DNA of 64,000 nt from Xanthobacteraceae bacterium (GTDB taxonomy: Bacteria; Pseudomonadota; Alphaproteobacteria; Rhizobiales; Xanthobacteraceae): positions 1-64,000 of the forward strand of contig JARLJA010000136.1 in NCBI GenBank assembly GCA_031291445.1, in the 5' to 3' direction. Shown in pieces: positions 28,950 through 38,203 of the stretch. How positions within the stretch are numbered: position 1 is the first letter of the stretch; the number at the start of each line of letters is the position of its first letter. The translations under genes and the position numbers were made by a program. The notes under the pieces were generated by a model. The model had not been told where the DNA came from. It did no database searches and saw only the letters and a list, made by a program, of their open reading frames with translations.

Positions 28950-29888
28950 ATGCGCCTTGCTCCTGCTGTCGCGATCCTGCTTTCGCTGCTGTCCTTCGGC
29001 CCCGCGCGGGCGTGGTGGGACGAGGGCCACATGCAGATCGCCTATCTCGCCTACAAGCGGCTCGATCCCGCGGTAAAGGAGCGGGCCGATGCGCTGCTGC
29101 GGCTGAACCCCGACTATGGAAACTGGACCTGCGGCGCGCCGGACGGGGCGACCGCGAAGCTCTACGCCTTCGTCCACGCCGCGACCTGGCCCGACGACAT
29201 CAAGCTCAAGGCCGACTACAGCGACGACAAGGTGAGCGCGCCGACCGCCGGTCAGATCACCGGCTATTCCGACCACCTGCGCCATGGGTTCTGGCACTTC
29301 CGCGACGCGCTCTATTCGCCCGACGGAACGCCGCTGCCGGCGGCCGATCCGGTCGACGCCGTCACCCAGCTCGCGCAGATGATCGCGGCGCTGCCGGCCT
29401 CATCGGGCGCCTCCGACGAATTGCGGTCCTATGACCTGGTCTGGACGGCGCATCTGGTCGGCGACCTCCATCAGCCGCTGCACGCGGTGGCGCGCTTCAC
29501 CGCGCCGCTCACGGAAGGCGATCGCGGCGGCAACGCCGAACTGGTGATCCCCGCCACCGGCGAGACCATCACGCTGCATGCCTATTGGGACCGCCTGTTC
29601 GGCGGCTTCTCCTCGCCGTTCGGCGCGGTGTTCGATGCCGAGCAGCGCGGCGGCCTGGCCGGCGTCACACCCGATCCGGTGGCCGCGGCCGAGCTCGACC
29701 CGGCGGCCTGGGCGCAGGACAGCTTCGCGCTGGCGAAGCAATTCGCCTACGCCGCGCCGGTCGGCGACGGACCGGGGCCGGTGGCGCTGACCCGCGACTA
29801 CGAGACCAATGCCCGTACCACCGCGCGCAGCCAGGCGGCGCTGGCCGCGGCGCGGCTCGCCAACCTCTTGAACCGGGTGCTGAAGTAA
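28950..29888 (+). CDS. S1/P1-type secreted nuclease
   Basis: A 312-residue zinc nuclease of the S1/P1 family, which cuts single-stranded nucleic acid. A signal peptide (MRLAPAVAILLSLLSFGPARA) leaves a mature N-terminal Trp (AWWDEGHMQIAYLA), itself a zinc ligand in this family. Further ligands are in HAATWPDDIK, YSDHLRHGFWHF and HLVGDLHQPLHAV, with the late DRGGNAE and HAYWDRLFG. I placed the start at 28950 because the signal peptide begins there; an ATG 12 codons upstream is unlikely. It ends tail to tail with metQ. Confidence 0.9.
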   Translation: MRLAPAVAILLSLLSFGPARAWWDEGHMQIAYLAYKRLDPAVKERADALLRLNPDYGNWTCGAPDGATAKLYAFVHAATWPDDIKLKADYSDDKVSAPTAGQITGYSDHLRHGFWHFRDALYSPDGTPLPAADPVDAVTQLAQMIAALPASSGASDELRSYDLVWTAHLVGDLHQPLHAVARFTAPLTEGDRGGNAELVIPATGETITLHAYWDRLFGGFSSPFGAVFDAEQRGGLAGVTPDPVAAAELDPAAWAQDSFALAKQFAYAAPVGDGPGPVALTRDYETNARTTARSQAALAAARLANLLNRVLK

Positions 29889-29907
29889 CGGCGATCGCCA
29901 CGCCCGC

Positions 29908-30684
29908 CTACCAGGCCGGAAGATAGGTGCCCTTGAACCGCACCTGCACGAACTCCCGGACCGGCTCGGAGTGATAGGCCTCGATCAGCTGTCCGACCCA
30001 AGGCTTGTCCTTGTCATCCTCGCGCACCGCCAGAATGTTGACCCAGGGTCCCTCGGTGGCCTCGCGGGCGATGGCGTCGGTCGCGGGGTTGAGGCCCGCC
30101 TGCACGGCATAGTTGTTGTTGATCGAGGCGAGGTCGACGTCCTGCAGCGACCGCGGCAGTTGGGCGGCGTCGAGCTCGACGAAGCGCAGCTTCTTCGGAT
30201 TGTCGGTGATGTCGGCGACCGTCGCGCCGACGTCGCCCGGATCCTTCAGCTTGATGACGCCGTGCAACGCCAGGATCATCAGGCCGCGCGCGCCGTTCGA
30301 GGGATCATTGGCGATCGCGACCCGCGCGCCCTCCGGCAGCTCGGCGAGCGACTTGAATTTCAGCGAGTAGACGCCCTGCGGCGAGGCGATGGTGTTGGCA
30401 ACCTTGACGATCTTCCATCCGGCCCGGGCGACCTGGTTCTTCAGATACGGCTCGTGCTGGAACGAATTGGCATCGAGGTCCTTCTGCGCCAGCGCCTGGT
30501 TCGGGATCACGTAGTCGGTGAACTCCACCACCTGGATGTCGAGGCCGCGGGAAGCGGCCACCTTCTTCACCACGTCCATGATCTCGGCGTGCGGACCGGC
30601 GGTGACGCCGACGCGGATCGGATCGGCCACGGCGCTACCGAGCAGCGCTGCGGTGGCGATCAGGACGGTGACGAACAGTCTCAT
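29908..30684 (-). CDS. metQ: Methionine-type ABC importer binding protein
   Basis: A 258-residue binding protein of the NlpA/MetQ family. The mature part starts DPIRVGVTAGPHAEIMDVVKK and contains VEFTDYVIPNQALAQKDLDANSFQHEPYL, a MetQ hallmark. ATG 30684 has AGGAGG upstream. The signal peptide (ALLGSAVA|DP) lacks a lipobox Cys, so unlike E. coli MetQ the protein should be free in the periplasm. It follows metI in the same direction but a palindromic repeat fills the gap. Methionine is the likely ligand, though related proteins take other sulfur compounds. Confidence 0.88.
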   Translation of the reverse strand: MRLFVTVLIATAALLGSAVADPIRVGVTAGPHAEIMDVVKKVAASRGLDIQVVEFTDYVIPNQALAQKDLDANSFQHEPYLKNQVARAGWKIVKVANTIASPQGVYSLKFKSLAELPEGARVAIANDPSNGARGLMILALHGVIKLKDPGDVGATVADITDNPKKLRFVELDAAQLPRSLQDVDLASINNNYAVQAGLNPATDAIAREATEGPWVNILAVREDDKDKPWVGQLIEAYHSEPVREFVQVRFKGTYLPAW

Positions 30685-30736
30685 GAAATTCCTCCTGCGC
30701 GTACGCGCCACCAACAGGTCAGAACCGAGTCCGCCC

Positions 30737-30842
30737 CGTCATCCTGAGGAGCGTTGCGCAAGCAACGCGTCTCGAAGGATGAACGGCCCGGGCTAGTCAT
30801 CCTTCGAGACGCATCGCATGCGCGATGCTCCTCAGGACGACG
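30737..30842. repeat. Palindromic repeat of a second family, between metI and metQ
   Basis: Ends CGTCATCCTGAGGAGC and GCTCCTCAGGACGACG are complementary but for one base. Inner arms GCGTCTCGAAGGATGA and TCATCCTTCGAGACGC are perfect, and small hairpins (GTTGC/GCAAC and GCATCGC/GCGATGC) branch from the main stem. Its sequence differs from the CCCGCGG and GGCCGGG elements elsewhere in the window. Confidence 0.85.
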
Positions 30843-30859
30843 ATCAAACTCTGTTCTCG

Positions 30860-31525
30860 CTACCGGTGCCGCAGGCGGCGGTTGAGCCGCCGCGCCAGGT
30901 GGTCGCCCAGCGTCTGCACCGCCTGCACCAGGGCGATCAGCACCACCACGACGGCCAGCATCATCTCCGGCATGAAGCGCTGGTAGCCGTAGCGGATGCC
31001 GAGATCGCCGAGCCCGCCGCCGCCGACCGCGCCGACCATGGCGGAGTAGCCGAGCAGGCTGACCACGGCGAGCGTCAGCGCCAACACCAGGCCGGGCAGC
31101 GCCTCGGGGATCAGCACCTTGATCACGATCTGCAGCGGAGTGGCGCCGAACGAGGCGGCGGTCTCGACCAGGCCGCCGTCGATCTCCCGGATCGCCGCCT
31201 CGACCAGGCGGGCGATGAACGGCGTCGCCGCCACCGTCAGCGGCACGATCGCCGCCGAGGAGCCGATCGACGTGCCGGCCACCAGGCGCGTGAACGGAAT
31301 GATGGCGACCACGAGGATGATGAACGGCGTCGAGCGCGTCGCATTCACGATGGTGCCGAGGATGAGGTTGGCAAACGGCGCGGCGAACAGTTCGCCCTTG
31401 CGGCTGGTGGCGAGGAAGATGCCGAGCGGCGCACCGAGGAACGTGCCGAGCAGCGCCGACAGCGACACCATGTAGAGGCTCTGCCAGGTGGCCTCGACGA
31501 TCAGGTTGATGAGGTCACGCGACAT
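30860..31525 (-). CDS. metI: Methionine-type ABC importer permease
   Basis: A 221-residue inner-membrane permease with five hydrophobic segments, the usual MetI size. NATRSTPFIILVVAIIPFTR and the EAA loop VETAASFGATPLQIVIKVLIPEALPG are diagnostic, as is GYSAMVGAVGGGGLGDLGIRYGYQRF near the C-terminus. The start lies 11 bases inside the end of metN, so translation is coupled. Confidence 0.93.
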   Translation of the reverse strand: MSRDLINLIVEATWQSLYMVSLSALLGTFLGAPLGIFLATSRKGELFAAPFANLILGTIVNATRSTPFIILVVAIIPFTRLVAGTSIGSSAAIVPLTVAATPFIARLVEAAIREIDGGLVETAASFGATPLQIVIKVLIPEALPGLVLALTLAVVSLLGYSAMVGAVGGGGLGDLGIRYGYQRFMPEMMLAVVVVLIALVQAVQTLGDHLARRLNRRLRHR

Positions 31526-32633
31526 AGCCGAGATGCTCCCCTTCGATCCGCGACTGCGCCAGCTGGGCCAGCGCCTGCTCCGCCCGCGCCGCGGGAACGC
31601 CGACGATCAGCGAGCCGACGTGACGGCCGCCGATCTCGTCGATCCGCGCCGCGAGCAGCGCGACGTCGGCGTCGAGCGCCCGCGACAGCCGCGCCACCAC
31701 GGTGTCGGCGGCGACGGCGCCGCGGACCGCGACCCGCAGCACCGCCTGCCCGCCGGCCACCGGCGCCGGCTGCAGCCGGTTCGCGAGCGACAGCGGCACC
31801 GCCTCGCCCAGCACCTCGCCGAGAAACGCCTGGGTGGTCGGATGCTTCGGCGCAGTGAAGATGTCGGCGACCTCGCCGCGCTCGACGATCCGGCCGGCGT
31901 CGATCACCACGACGTCGCGGGCGAGCTGCCGCACCACCGACATCTCGTGGGTGATCAGAACGATGGTGACGCCGAGCTCGCGGTTGATGGTGGACAGCAG
32001 ATCGAGAATGGAGCGCGTGGTCTGGGGATCGAGCGCCGAGGTCGCCTCGTCCGACAGCAGCACGTCCGGCCGCGTCGCCAGCGCACGCGCGATCCCGACG
32101 CGCTGCTTCTGGCCGCCCGACAGCTCGGACGGATAGCGGTCGCGCTTGTCGGCGATATCGACCAGCGCCAGCAGCTGGCCGACGCGGCGCGCGATGTCGG
32201 TCCGGCTCCAGCCCGCGATCTCCAGCGGCAGCGCGATGTTCTGCGCCGCGGTGCGCGACGACAGCAGGTTGAAGTGCTGGAAGATCATGCCGATCGAACG
32301 CTGGGCGAGCCGCAGGTCGGCCCCCGTCAGCCGCGAGATCTCGCGGCCGTCGACCACGACCCGGCCGCCGCTCGGCTTCTCCAGGCCGTTGATCAGCCGC
32401 ACCAGGCTCGACTTGCCGGCGCCGGAGCGGCCGATGATCCCGGTGATGGCGCCGCGCCCGATCTCGAGGTCGACGTCGCACAGCGCCTCGACGCCCGGCT
32501 TGCCGCGGCGATGCGGATAGGTCTTGGTCACGCCGGCGAACCGGACCATGACGTCGGTGCCCGGCAGTTTCGGCTTGCCGGCGCGGTCGACGACCACCGG
32601 CTCGCCCTGCGTCACCGCCTGATGTGCATTCAT
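31515..32633 (-). CDS. metN: Methionine-type ABC importer ATPase
   Basis: A 372-residue ATPase. Walker A is IGRSGAGKSSLVRLINGLE, the signature is LSGGQKQRVGIARALA, and Walker B with the H-loop is DVLLSDEATSALDPQTT...LITHEM. A C-terminal ACT-like NIL domain (about residues 295-372), which binds methionine and inhibits transport in E. coli MetN, is present. An extra 28 or so residues precede the usual start. It lies only 47 bases after the binding-protein gene of the neighbouring Liv-type system, so both importers may share a transcript. Confidence 0.93.
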   Translation of the reverse strand: MNAHQAVTQGEPVVVDRAGKPKLPGTDVMVRFAGVTKTYPHRRGKPGVEALCDVDLEIGRGAITGIIGRSGAGKSSLVRLINGLEKPSGGRVVVDGREISRLTGADLRLAQRSIGMIFQHFNLLSSRTAAQNIALPLEIAGWSRTDIARRVGQLLALVDIADKRDRYPSELSGGQKQRVGIARALATRPDVLLSDEATSALDPQTTRSILDLLSTINRELGVTIVLITHEMSVVRQLARDVVVIDAGRIVERGEVADIFTAPKHPTTQAFLGEVLGEAVPLSLANRLQPAPVAGGQAVLRVAVRGAVAADTVVARLSRALDADVALLAARIDEIGGRHVGSLIVGVPAARAEQALAQLAQSRIEGEHLGYVA

Positions 32634-32680
32634 GACATCATCCACCCTGGTTCGTACGGCCAATCCCAATTCATCATCTC

Positions 32681-33916
32681 CTACGCTCCGCCGCCGACGG
32701 TGCCGACGATGACGTCCTTGCCGTCGCGGATCGCCTGGTGCAGGAACGGCCGCCCCAGCAGTTCGCCCCGGTCGTCGAACTTGAGGTCCTGGCCGGCGCC
32801 GGTGAAGTCGATCGCCTTGCCCTCGCGCACCAGCGGCAGCGCCTCGGCGCCGGTCGCCACCTTGATCCCCGGACCGTTGGTGACGGCAATGATCTGCTTC
32901 GAGAACACCACCGGATCCGCCGAGCCGGCCTTCTCGATCGCGACCGCGAGCACGTTGACGGCGTCGTACTGGAGCGCCGCGAACGGAAACACCGTGCCCT
33001 CCGGCGCGCCCATGGCCTTGACGAAGGCCTTGTACTCCGGCCGATCCAGCGGGCTGATCGGCTGGACGTGCTCGATGCCTTCCGCCACCTCCTTGCCGAC
33101 GTTCTTGATGAACGCGCTGCTGCCGTCGATGCCGGCGGCGGCGGCAATGGTCAGCGACAGCACCTTGGCCTTGTAGCCGCCGCGATAGATCTCCTTGGCG
33201 ATCGCCGTGAACTGGTTGACGTAGGCCGGCACGAACACCGCGTCGGGCTCGGCGGCATAGACCTTCTCGATCTCGGCGCGGTACGACGGCTGGTCCGGCT
33301 TGAACTCGACGTTGGAGACCACCTTGGCGCCGCCCTCCTCGATGGTCTTGAGGAACGCGGGGATCATCGCCGCGACGAACGGGTTCTGCAGGTGCAAGAG
33401 GCCGATCTTCTTCGGGCCGCCCTTGAGGATGGCGCGCGCCGCCGGCTCGCCCCAGCTCGAGGCGCGGGCCTGGAAGCGCCACACCAGCCCCCGGGTGTCG
33501 CCTTCGGTGACCTCGTCGGCCGAGCCGAGCGCGGTCAGCACCACGTTCTTCTCCAAGGTCAGCGGCTTCACGGCCAGAATCGGCGCCGAGCCCCACACCG
33601 CGGTGATGGCCGCCACCCGGTCGATGTCGAGCAGCTTGCGCGCGGCCTTCACCGCCGCAGTGGCGCTGGTCTCGTCGTCCTCCACGAACAGCTCGATGGT
33701 GCGTCCGCCGAGCACGCCGCCGGCGGCGTTGATCTGGTCGGCCGCGAGCTTCGACGCCTTGACGATGTCGGCGCCGTAGGGGCCGCCGCCACCGGTCAGG
33801 GGTGCGAGGACGCCGATCCGGATCGGCTCCTTGGCGTCGGCCCGGGCGAAGCACGAGGCCAGCGGCAGCATGGCGAGCCCGCCCATCAGCGAGCGGCGCG
33901 ACATGGCATAGGTCAT
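32681..33916 (-). CDS. Branched-chain-type ABC importer, binding protein
   Basis: A 411-residue LivK-like receptor. The N-terminus has MSRRSLMGGLAMLPLASCFA, a twin-Arg start with a possible lipobox (LASC, Cys22). The mature part opens IRIGVLAPLTGGGGPYGADIVKASKLA, typical of the family. ATG 33916 is preceded by AAAGGA; an ATG four codons later is possible. It is the receptor for the LivGFHM-type components transcribed ahead of it. It differs clearly from the receptor at 1316-2485, so the ligand is probably different. Confidence 0.88.
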   Translation of the reverse strand: MTYAMSRRSLMGGLAMLPLASCFARADAKEPIRIGVLAPLTGGGGPYGADIVKASKLAADQINAAGGVLGGRTIELFVEDDETSATAAVKAARKLLDIDRVAAITAVWGSAPILAVKPLTLEKNVVLTALGSADEVTEGDTRGLVWRFQARASSWGEPAARAILKGGPKKIGLLHLQNPFVAAMIPAFLKTIEEGGAKVVSNVEFKPDQPSYRAEIEKVYAAEPDAVFVPAYVNQFTAIAKEIYRGGYKAKVLSLTIAAAAGIDGSSAFIKNVGKEVAEGIEHVQPISPLDRPEYKAFVKAMGAPEGTVFPFAALQYDAVNVLAVAIEKAGSADPVVFSKQIIAVTNGPGIKVATGAEALPLVREGKAIDFTGAGQDLKFDDRGELLGRPFLHQAIRDGKDVIVGTVGGGA

Positions 33917-33958
33917 GGAATGTCCTTTCGGTTCATCGGTTGGCGCGGTCGGCGCGGG

Positions 33959-34510
33959 TCACTCCGCGGCGTCGCGAACGGTGACGCCTTGCTCGATGTC
34001 GAGCTGCAGGATGTCGTTGAAGCGGTTGAAGGCGCCGCACAGCGCGGTGCGCCAGGTCAGTTCGACGATCTGGGCCTCGGTGAAATAGCGTCTCAGCCGC
34101 TGGAAAATCTCGTCGCGGGTCCGGTTCCAGTTGTTGGTCACGGCGATGGCGTATTCCACCACCAGCTTGTCGACCTCGTCGAGCTCGGGATGGTCCTGGT
34201 AATCAAGCAGCCGGTCGGCGCCTTCCTCGGAGACGCCCTGGATCGCCAGCTTGGGGGCGTGGTGGGAGACGCAGTAGGTGCACTTGTTGAGATGCGACAC
34301 CGTGACCAGCGCGAGCTCGAGATAGCGCTTGGGCAGCACCGCCTGGTCCGCCAGATCGACCAGCAGCGACCAGATATGCTGGAAGATCGGCGGTCGATGC
34401 GCCATCACTCCGGCCTGGTTTTCGAACGCGCCGTAGGTCGTCATCTTGTCCCACAGCGGCTGCAGCGTGGCCGGAAGATCAGCCCTGGTCTTCAGCGATA
34501 TGCGCGACAT
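33959..34510 (-). CDS. AhpD-like / carboxymuconolactone decarboxylase family protein
   Basis: A 183-residue all-helical protein. The CxxC pair is Cys77-Cys80 with His83 and His84 following, and a Glu (YLELALVT) precedes them: the ExxxxxxxxxxxCxxCxxHH layout of AhpD peroxidase-type members. It could reduce peroxides or disulfides, or act on a lactone. AAAGGAG lies before the ATG. It sits between the livM-type permease (14 bases) and the binding-protein gene, an unusual place for an enzyme and a hint that it handles the imported compound. Confidence 0.85.
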   Translation of the reverse strand: MSRISLKTRADLPATLQPLWDKMTTYGAFENQAGVMAHRPPIFQHIWSLLVDLADQAVLPKRYLELALVTVSHLNKCTYCVSHHAPKLAIQGVSEEGADRLLDYQDHPELDEVDKLVVEYAIAVTNNWNRTRDEIFQRLRRYFTEAQIVELTWRTALCGAFNRFNDILQLDIEQGVTVRDAAE

Positions 34511-34524
34511 GGGTCTCGCTCCTT

Positions 34525-35445
34525 TCACGATCCTGGTTCGGCGCCTGCCGGCTGCCGCGCCGAGAGGCGATATTCCGATGAAAGGCCTTGCGGCCTGTAG
34601 ATCAGCATGGCGATCAGTCCGACGCCGATCAGCATCAGCCGCAGCGAGGCGACCTGCTGGGCGCTCAGCACCGGGACCACGTCCTTGAGAAAGCGCGTGC
34701 CCTCGAGCAGGATCATCACCGTCACGGCACCCGCCATCAGGCCGCGGTTGGAGCCCTTGCCGCCGACGATCACGCTCATGAAGGCGTAGACCGTGACGAA
34801 GCCGGCGAACTCGCCGGGATCGATGTAGGTGAAGTAGAAGGCATGCAGCGCGCCGGCGAGCCCGATCACCGCGCCGCCGACCGCGAACGCCTTGACCCGC
34901 AGTGCCAGCACGTCCTTGCCGAGGGTCGCCGCCACCACGTCGTCGTCGCGCACCGCGCGCAGCGCGCGGCCGAATGGCGCGCTGACGATACGCTCCAGGA
35001 GCCCGTAGACGATCGCGATCAGCGCCAGGCACGCCACGAGGAAGGCCACCTCGTAGTGCTCGCCGCCGATGACGCCGACCAGCGGCCGCGGAATGTCGCG
35101 GATGCCGTCGGTGCCGCCGGTCAGCCACACCTCGTTCATCAGCACCAGCCGCACCGCCTCGGAAAATGCCAGCGTTGTGATGGCGAGATAGTCCTCGCGC
35201 AGCCTCAGCGTGGCGAGCGACACGCCGGCGGAGAACGCCGCCGTGACCGCAATCGCCGCCGCGGTCGCGGTGAAGCCGTCGACGCCGTGCTTGGCGAGGA
35301 TCGCGGCAGTGTAGGCGCCGATGCCGTAGAACCCGGCGAGCCCGAAATTGATCATGCCGGCCTGCCCCCACTGGATGTTGAGGGCGAGCCCGAGCAGCAC
35401 CGCGAGCGACACGAAGGTGAGGATGGCGACGAGATACCCCATCAT
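34525..35445 (-). CDS. livM: Branched-chain-type ABC importer permease, LivM type
   Basis: A 306-residue membrane protein with about nine hydrophobic segments. NIQWGQAGMINFGLAGFYGIGAY is the LivM hallmark, and the C-terminus has MLIYRPQGL. ATG 35445 overlaps the stop of livH by four bases (ATGA). It is a separate copy from the livM at 4022-4882 and only distantly similar by eye. Confidence 0.92.
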   Translation of the reverse strand: MMGYLVAILTFVSLAVLLGLALNIQWGQAGMINFGLAGFYGIGAYTAAILAKHGVDGFTATAAAIAVTAAFSAGVSLATLRLREDYLAITTLAFSEAVRLVLMNEVWLTGGTDGIRDIPRPLVGVIGGEHYEVAFLVACLALIAIVYGLLERIVSAPFGRALRAVRDDDVVAATLGKDVLALRVKAFAVGGAVIGLAGALHAFYFTYIDPGEFAGFVTVYAFMSVIVGGKGSNRGLMAGAVTVMILLEGTRFLKDVVPVLSAQQVASLRLMLIGVGLIAMLIYRPQGLSSEYRLSARQPAGAEPGS

Positions 35446-36302
35446 CGGCGGATCCTCGCCACGCCGAACAGCCCCTGCGGCCGCAGCAGCAGCACCAGGA
35501 TCAGGACGATGAAGCTGACGCCCTGGCGGTAGGTGGTCGACACCGCGAGCGCCGAGACCTCCTCCACCAGGCCGATGATCAGGGCGCCGGCGACGGCGCC
35601 GAACGGATTGCCGATACCGCCGATCACCGCGGCGGCGAACACCGAGACCAGGTAGTTGGTCCCGATCAGCGGCTCGACGATGCCGTCGAGCGCGATCAGG
35701 ACGCCGGCCAGCGCCGCCAGCGCGCCGGACAGCGCCCAGGTCCAGTCCACCGTCCGCGCCCGCGCGATGCCGCGCACCTCCGCGAGATCGGCATCGTCGG
35801 CGATCGCCCGCATCGCCCGGCCGAGCCGCGTGCGGGTGAGCACGACCGCCACGATCGCCATCGCCGAAAGCGCGGCCAGCGCGATGACGAGTTGCTCGTG
35901 GTTGAGCCGCAGGCCGTGCCACGCCAGCGGCCGCGCCACCGCGACGTCGAGCGCCCGGACGTCGGCGCCGTAGGCGAACCGGATGGCGTTCTCCAGCACG
36001 AACGCCACGCCCATGGAGGCCACCAGCAACGTGATGTGGTCGGCGTTGCGGATCCGGCGATAGACGCCGTGCTCGACGCCGACCGCGATCAGGCCGAGGC
36101 CGATCGCGGCCAACGGCGCGGCGACGAGGATCGGCGCGCCCAGCGTCGCGTTGGCGAAATAGGCGAGATAGGCGCCAGCCGTGATCATGGCGCCGATCGA
36201 GAAATTGGCGAAGTTGAGGATGCCGTAGGTCAAGGACAGCGCGATCGCCGGAAGCGCGATCAGGAAGCCGGACACCAGGCCGTTAAGCAGCGCTTGCGCC
36301 AT
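35442..36302 (-). CDS. livH: Branched-chain-type ABC importer permease, LivH type
   Basis: A 286-residue permease. It opens MAQALLNGLVSGFLIALPAIA and has ALSLTYGILNFANFSIGAMI, LivH features, with RPQGLFG near the end. The start codon region lies inside the end of livF (20-base overlap). It forms the channel with the LivM at 34525. Confidence 0.92.
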   Translation of the reverse strand: MAQALLNGLVSGFLIALPAIALSLTYGILNFANFSIGAMITAGAYLAYFANATLGAPILVAAPLAAIGLGLIAVGVEHGVYRRIRNADHITLLVASMGVAFVLENAIRFAYGADVRALDVAVARPLAWHGLRLNHEQLVIALAALSAMAIVAVVLTRTRLGRAMRAIADDADLAEVRGIARARTVDWTWALSGALAALAGVLIALDGIVEPLIGTNYLVSVFAAAVIGGIGNPFGAVAGALIIGLVEEVSALAVSTTYRQGVSFIVLILVLLLRPQGLFGVARIRR

Positions 36303-37074
36303 CGCGCTGCCTTTCGGGTTGGGCGGGCGCGGCGACCCGCTGCGTGCCGCCCAGAAACAGCGTCCTGACCTCGGGATCGGCCAGGAACGCCGCGGCGTTC
36401 CAGCGGCCCCGGATCTCGCCGCCGACCAGCAGGATCGCGTCGTGCGACACCCGCATCGCCTCGACCAGGTTCTGCTCGATCATGAGCACCGACACGCCGC
36501 TGCGGTTCACCTGCGCCACGGCGTCCAGCATGGTCGCGACGTAGCGCGGCGACAGCCCCGCCGACGGCTCGTCGAGCAGCAGCACGCTCGGCCCGGAAAT
36601 CAGGGCGCAGCCCATCGCCAGCATCTGGCGCTGGCCGCCGCTCAGCGCGCCGGCGAGCCCGTTCAGCCGCGGCGCCAGATCGGGGAAGAGATCGAGCACC
36701 CGGGCGCGGGCCAAGGCGAACTCCCGCCGCGACGCGCGGCGGTGGATGAATTCATGGCCGATCCGCAGGTTCTCGCCGATCGTCAGGTTACGAAACACGT
36801 TGCGCTCCTGCGGCACGTAGCCGAGCCCGGCGCGGGCCCGCTCGGCCGGCGACAGCGCGGTGACATCGCGCCCGCCGACCAGGATGCGGCCGCGGCGCGG
36901 CCGCAGCAGGCCGGCCAGCGTCTTGATCAGGGTGGATTTGCCGGCGCCGTTGGGACCTGCGATGGTGGTGATGCGGCCGGCCGCGGCGCGCAGCGTCACC
37001 GACGCGAGAATGTCGGCCGCGCCGTAGCCGGCGGCGACGTCGACCAGTTCGAGGGCCGCGGGCGCTTCACTCAC
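36283..37074 (-). CDS. livF: Branched-chain-type ABC importer ATPase, LivF type
   Basis: A 263-residue ATPase with GPNGAGKSTLIKTLAGL (Walker A), LSGGQRQMLAMGCAL (signature) and SVLLLDEPSAGLSP (Walker B). GTG 37074 overlaps the livG stop by four bases (GTGA), which decides the start. The C-terminal tail after LFLGG (AAPAQPERQRDGASAA) is longer than usual and overlaps livH. Confidence 0.92.
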   Translation of the reverse strand: MSEAPAALELVDVAAGYGAADILASVTLRAAAGRITTIAGPNGAGKSTLIKTLAGLLRPRRGRILVGGRDVTALSPAERARAGLGYVPQERNVFRNLTIGENLRIGHEFIHRRASRREFALARARVLDLFPDLAPRLNGLAGALSGGQRQMLAMGCALISGPSVLLLDEPSAGLSPRYVATMLDAVAQVNRSGVSVLMIEQNLVEAMRVSHDAILLVGGEIRGRWNAAAFLADPEVRTLFLGGTQRVAAPAQPERQRDGASAA

Positions 37075-37961
37075 GGCTTCAGCCCGAGATAGGCTTCGAC
37101 GACGCGGGCATCCGCCGTCACCTCGGCGAACGACCCCTCGGTCAGGATCTGTCCCGCCGCCATCACGCAGACGTGGTCGCACAGCGCGGCGATGATTTCG
37201 AGATCATGCTCGATGATCAGGAAGCCGACGCCGTCCGCGGCGAGGCCGCGGATGGTGTCGATCAGGATCTCCTCCATCGCCGGCGCGACCCCGGCCGCCG
37301 GCTCGTCGAGCAGGATCAGCCGCGGCGCCAGCATCACCGCGCGCGCCAGTTCGAGCAGCTTCTTCTGGCCGCCCGACAGGCTGCCGGCCGGCGCGTCGGC
37401 CAGCCGCCACAGGTTCACCCTCTGCAGGGCGGCGCGCGCCGTCTCGATCGCCGCCGCCTCCTCGCGCCGGACGCGGCCGGGGCGCGCGAACAGGCCGAAC
37501 AGGCTCTCGCCGGCCTGGTGCGGCCGCGCCAGCAGCAGGTTTTCGAGCACGGTGAGGCTGTTGAGTTCGCGGGAAATCTGGAAGGTGCGGACCAGGCCGA
37601 GCGCGGCGAGCCGGTGCGGCGGCAGCGCGCCGATGGCGCGGCCGCGGAACCGGACCTCGCCCGCGCTCGCCCGCTCGACGCCGGAGACGATGTTGAGGAG
37701 CGTGGTCTTGCCGGCGCCGTTCGGGCCGATCAGGCCGGTGATCGGATGCGACAGCACCAGATCCACCCCCGCCACGGCCTCCAGCCCGCCGTAGCGCTTC
37801 GCCAGATTTCGCGTCTCGAGCAGCGGGACATTGCTGCGCGCGCGCGAGGCTGCACCGGGCGCGGGGACCGGCAACTCGTCGCGGGAATCGCCCTCCGCGG
37901 CGCGGAAAGCCACAGGATCCCACATGGTGTTGGCCACAGATCTCATCGAAATCGAAGTCAC
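37071..37961 (-). CDS. livG: Branched-chain-type ABC importer ATPase, LivG type
   Basis: An ATPase with GPNGAGKTTLLNIVSG (Walker A), RTFQISRELNSLTVLENLL, LSGGQKKLLELARAV (signature), RLILLDEPAAGVAP (Walker B) and HDLEIIAALCDHVCVM. The start is uncertain: GTG 37961, ATG 37946 and ATG 37925 are in frame, none with a good ribosome site, and the conserved part begins only at about residue 46 (PLLETRNLAKRYGG). It is the first gene of the livGFHM / AhpD-like / receptor / metNI series. Confidence 0.9.
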   Translation of the reverse strand: MTSISMRSVANTMWDPVAFRAAEGDSRDELPVPAPGAASRARSNVPLLETRNLAKRYGGLEAVAGVDLVLSHPITGLIGPNGAGKTTLLNIVSGVERASAGEVRFRGRAIGALPPHRLAALGLVRTFQISRELNSLTVLENLLLARPHQAGESLFGLFARPGRVRREEAAAIETARAALQRVNLWRLADAPAGSLSGGQKKLLELARAVMLAPRLILLDEPAAGVAPAMEEILIDTIRGLAADGVGFLIIEHDLEIIAALCDHVCVMAAGQILTEGSFAEVTADARVVEAYLGLKP

Positions 37962-38203
37962 CGCACGCGTGCCGAGGCCGGGTCTGCCAACGCAGGCCTC
38001 AATCCCTTGCAGCGGCCACCCCTCGGGGACGCCTCAGGAGAATTTTTTTACGCCGCGACACTAGTTCAGTTTACGGCGTGCGGCGCAAACGGCGGCAAAT
38101 AAAAATCTTTTCCCAATTCCCAACCCAGAAAGAGATCAAATATCTTTTTCGGCTCACGGCAAAAGCGATCGTGTTCTGCGCCCTCGCCTCGCGCTACTCT
38201 CAT
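37962..38203. other. AT-rich control region upstream of the liv-type operon
   Basis: No gene seen. Bases about 38040-38160 are much richer in A and T than the surroundings and contain a dyad (ACGCCG ... CGGCGT) and poly-T and poly-A runs. It probably holds the promoter for the minus-strand operon starting at livG. Confidence 0.45.
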
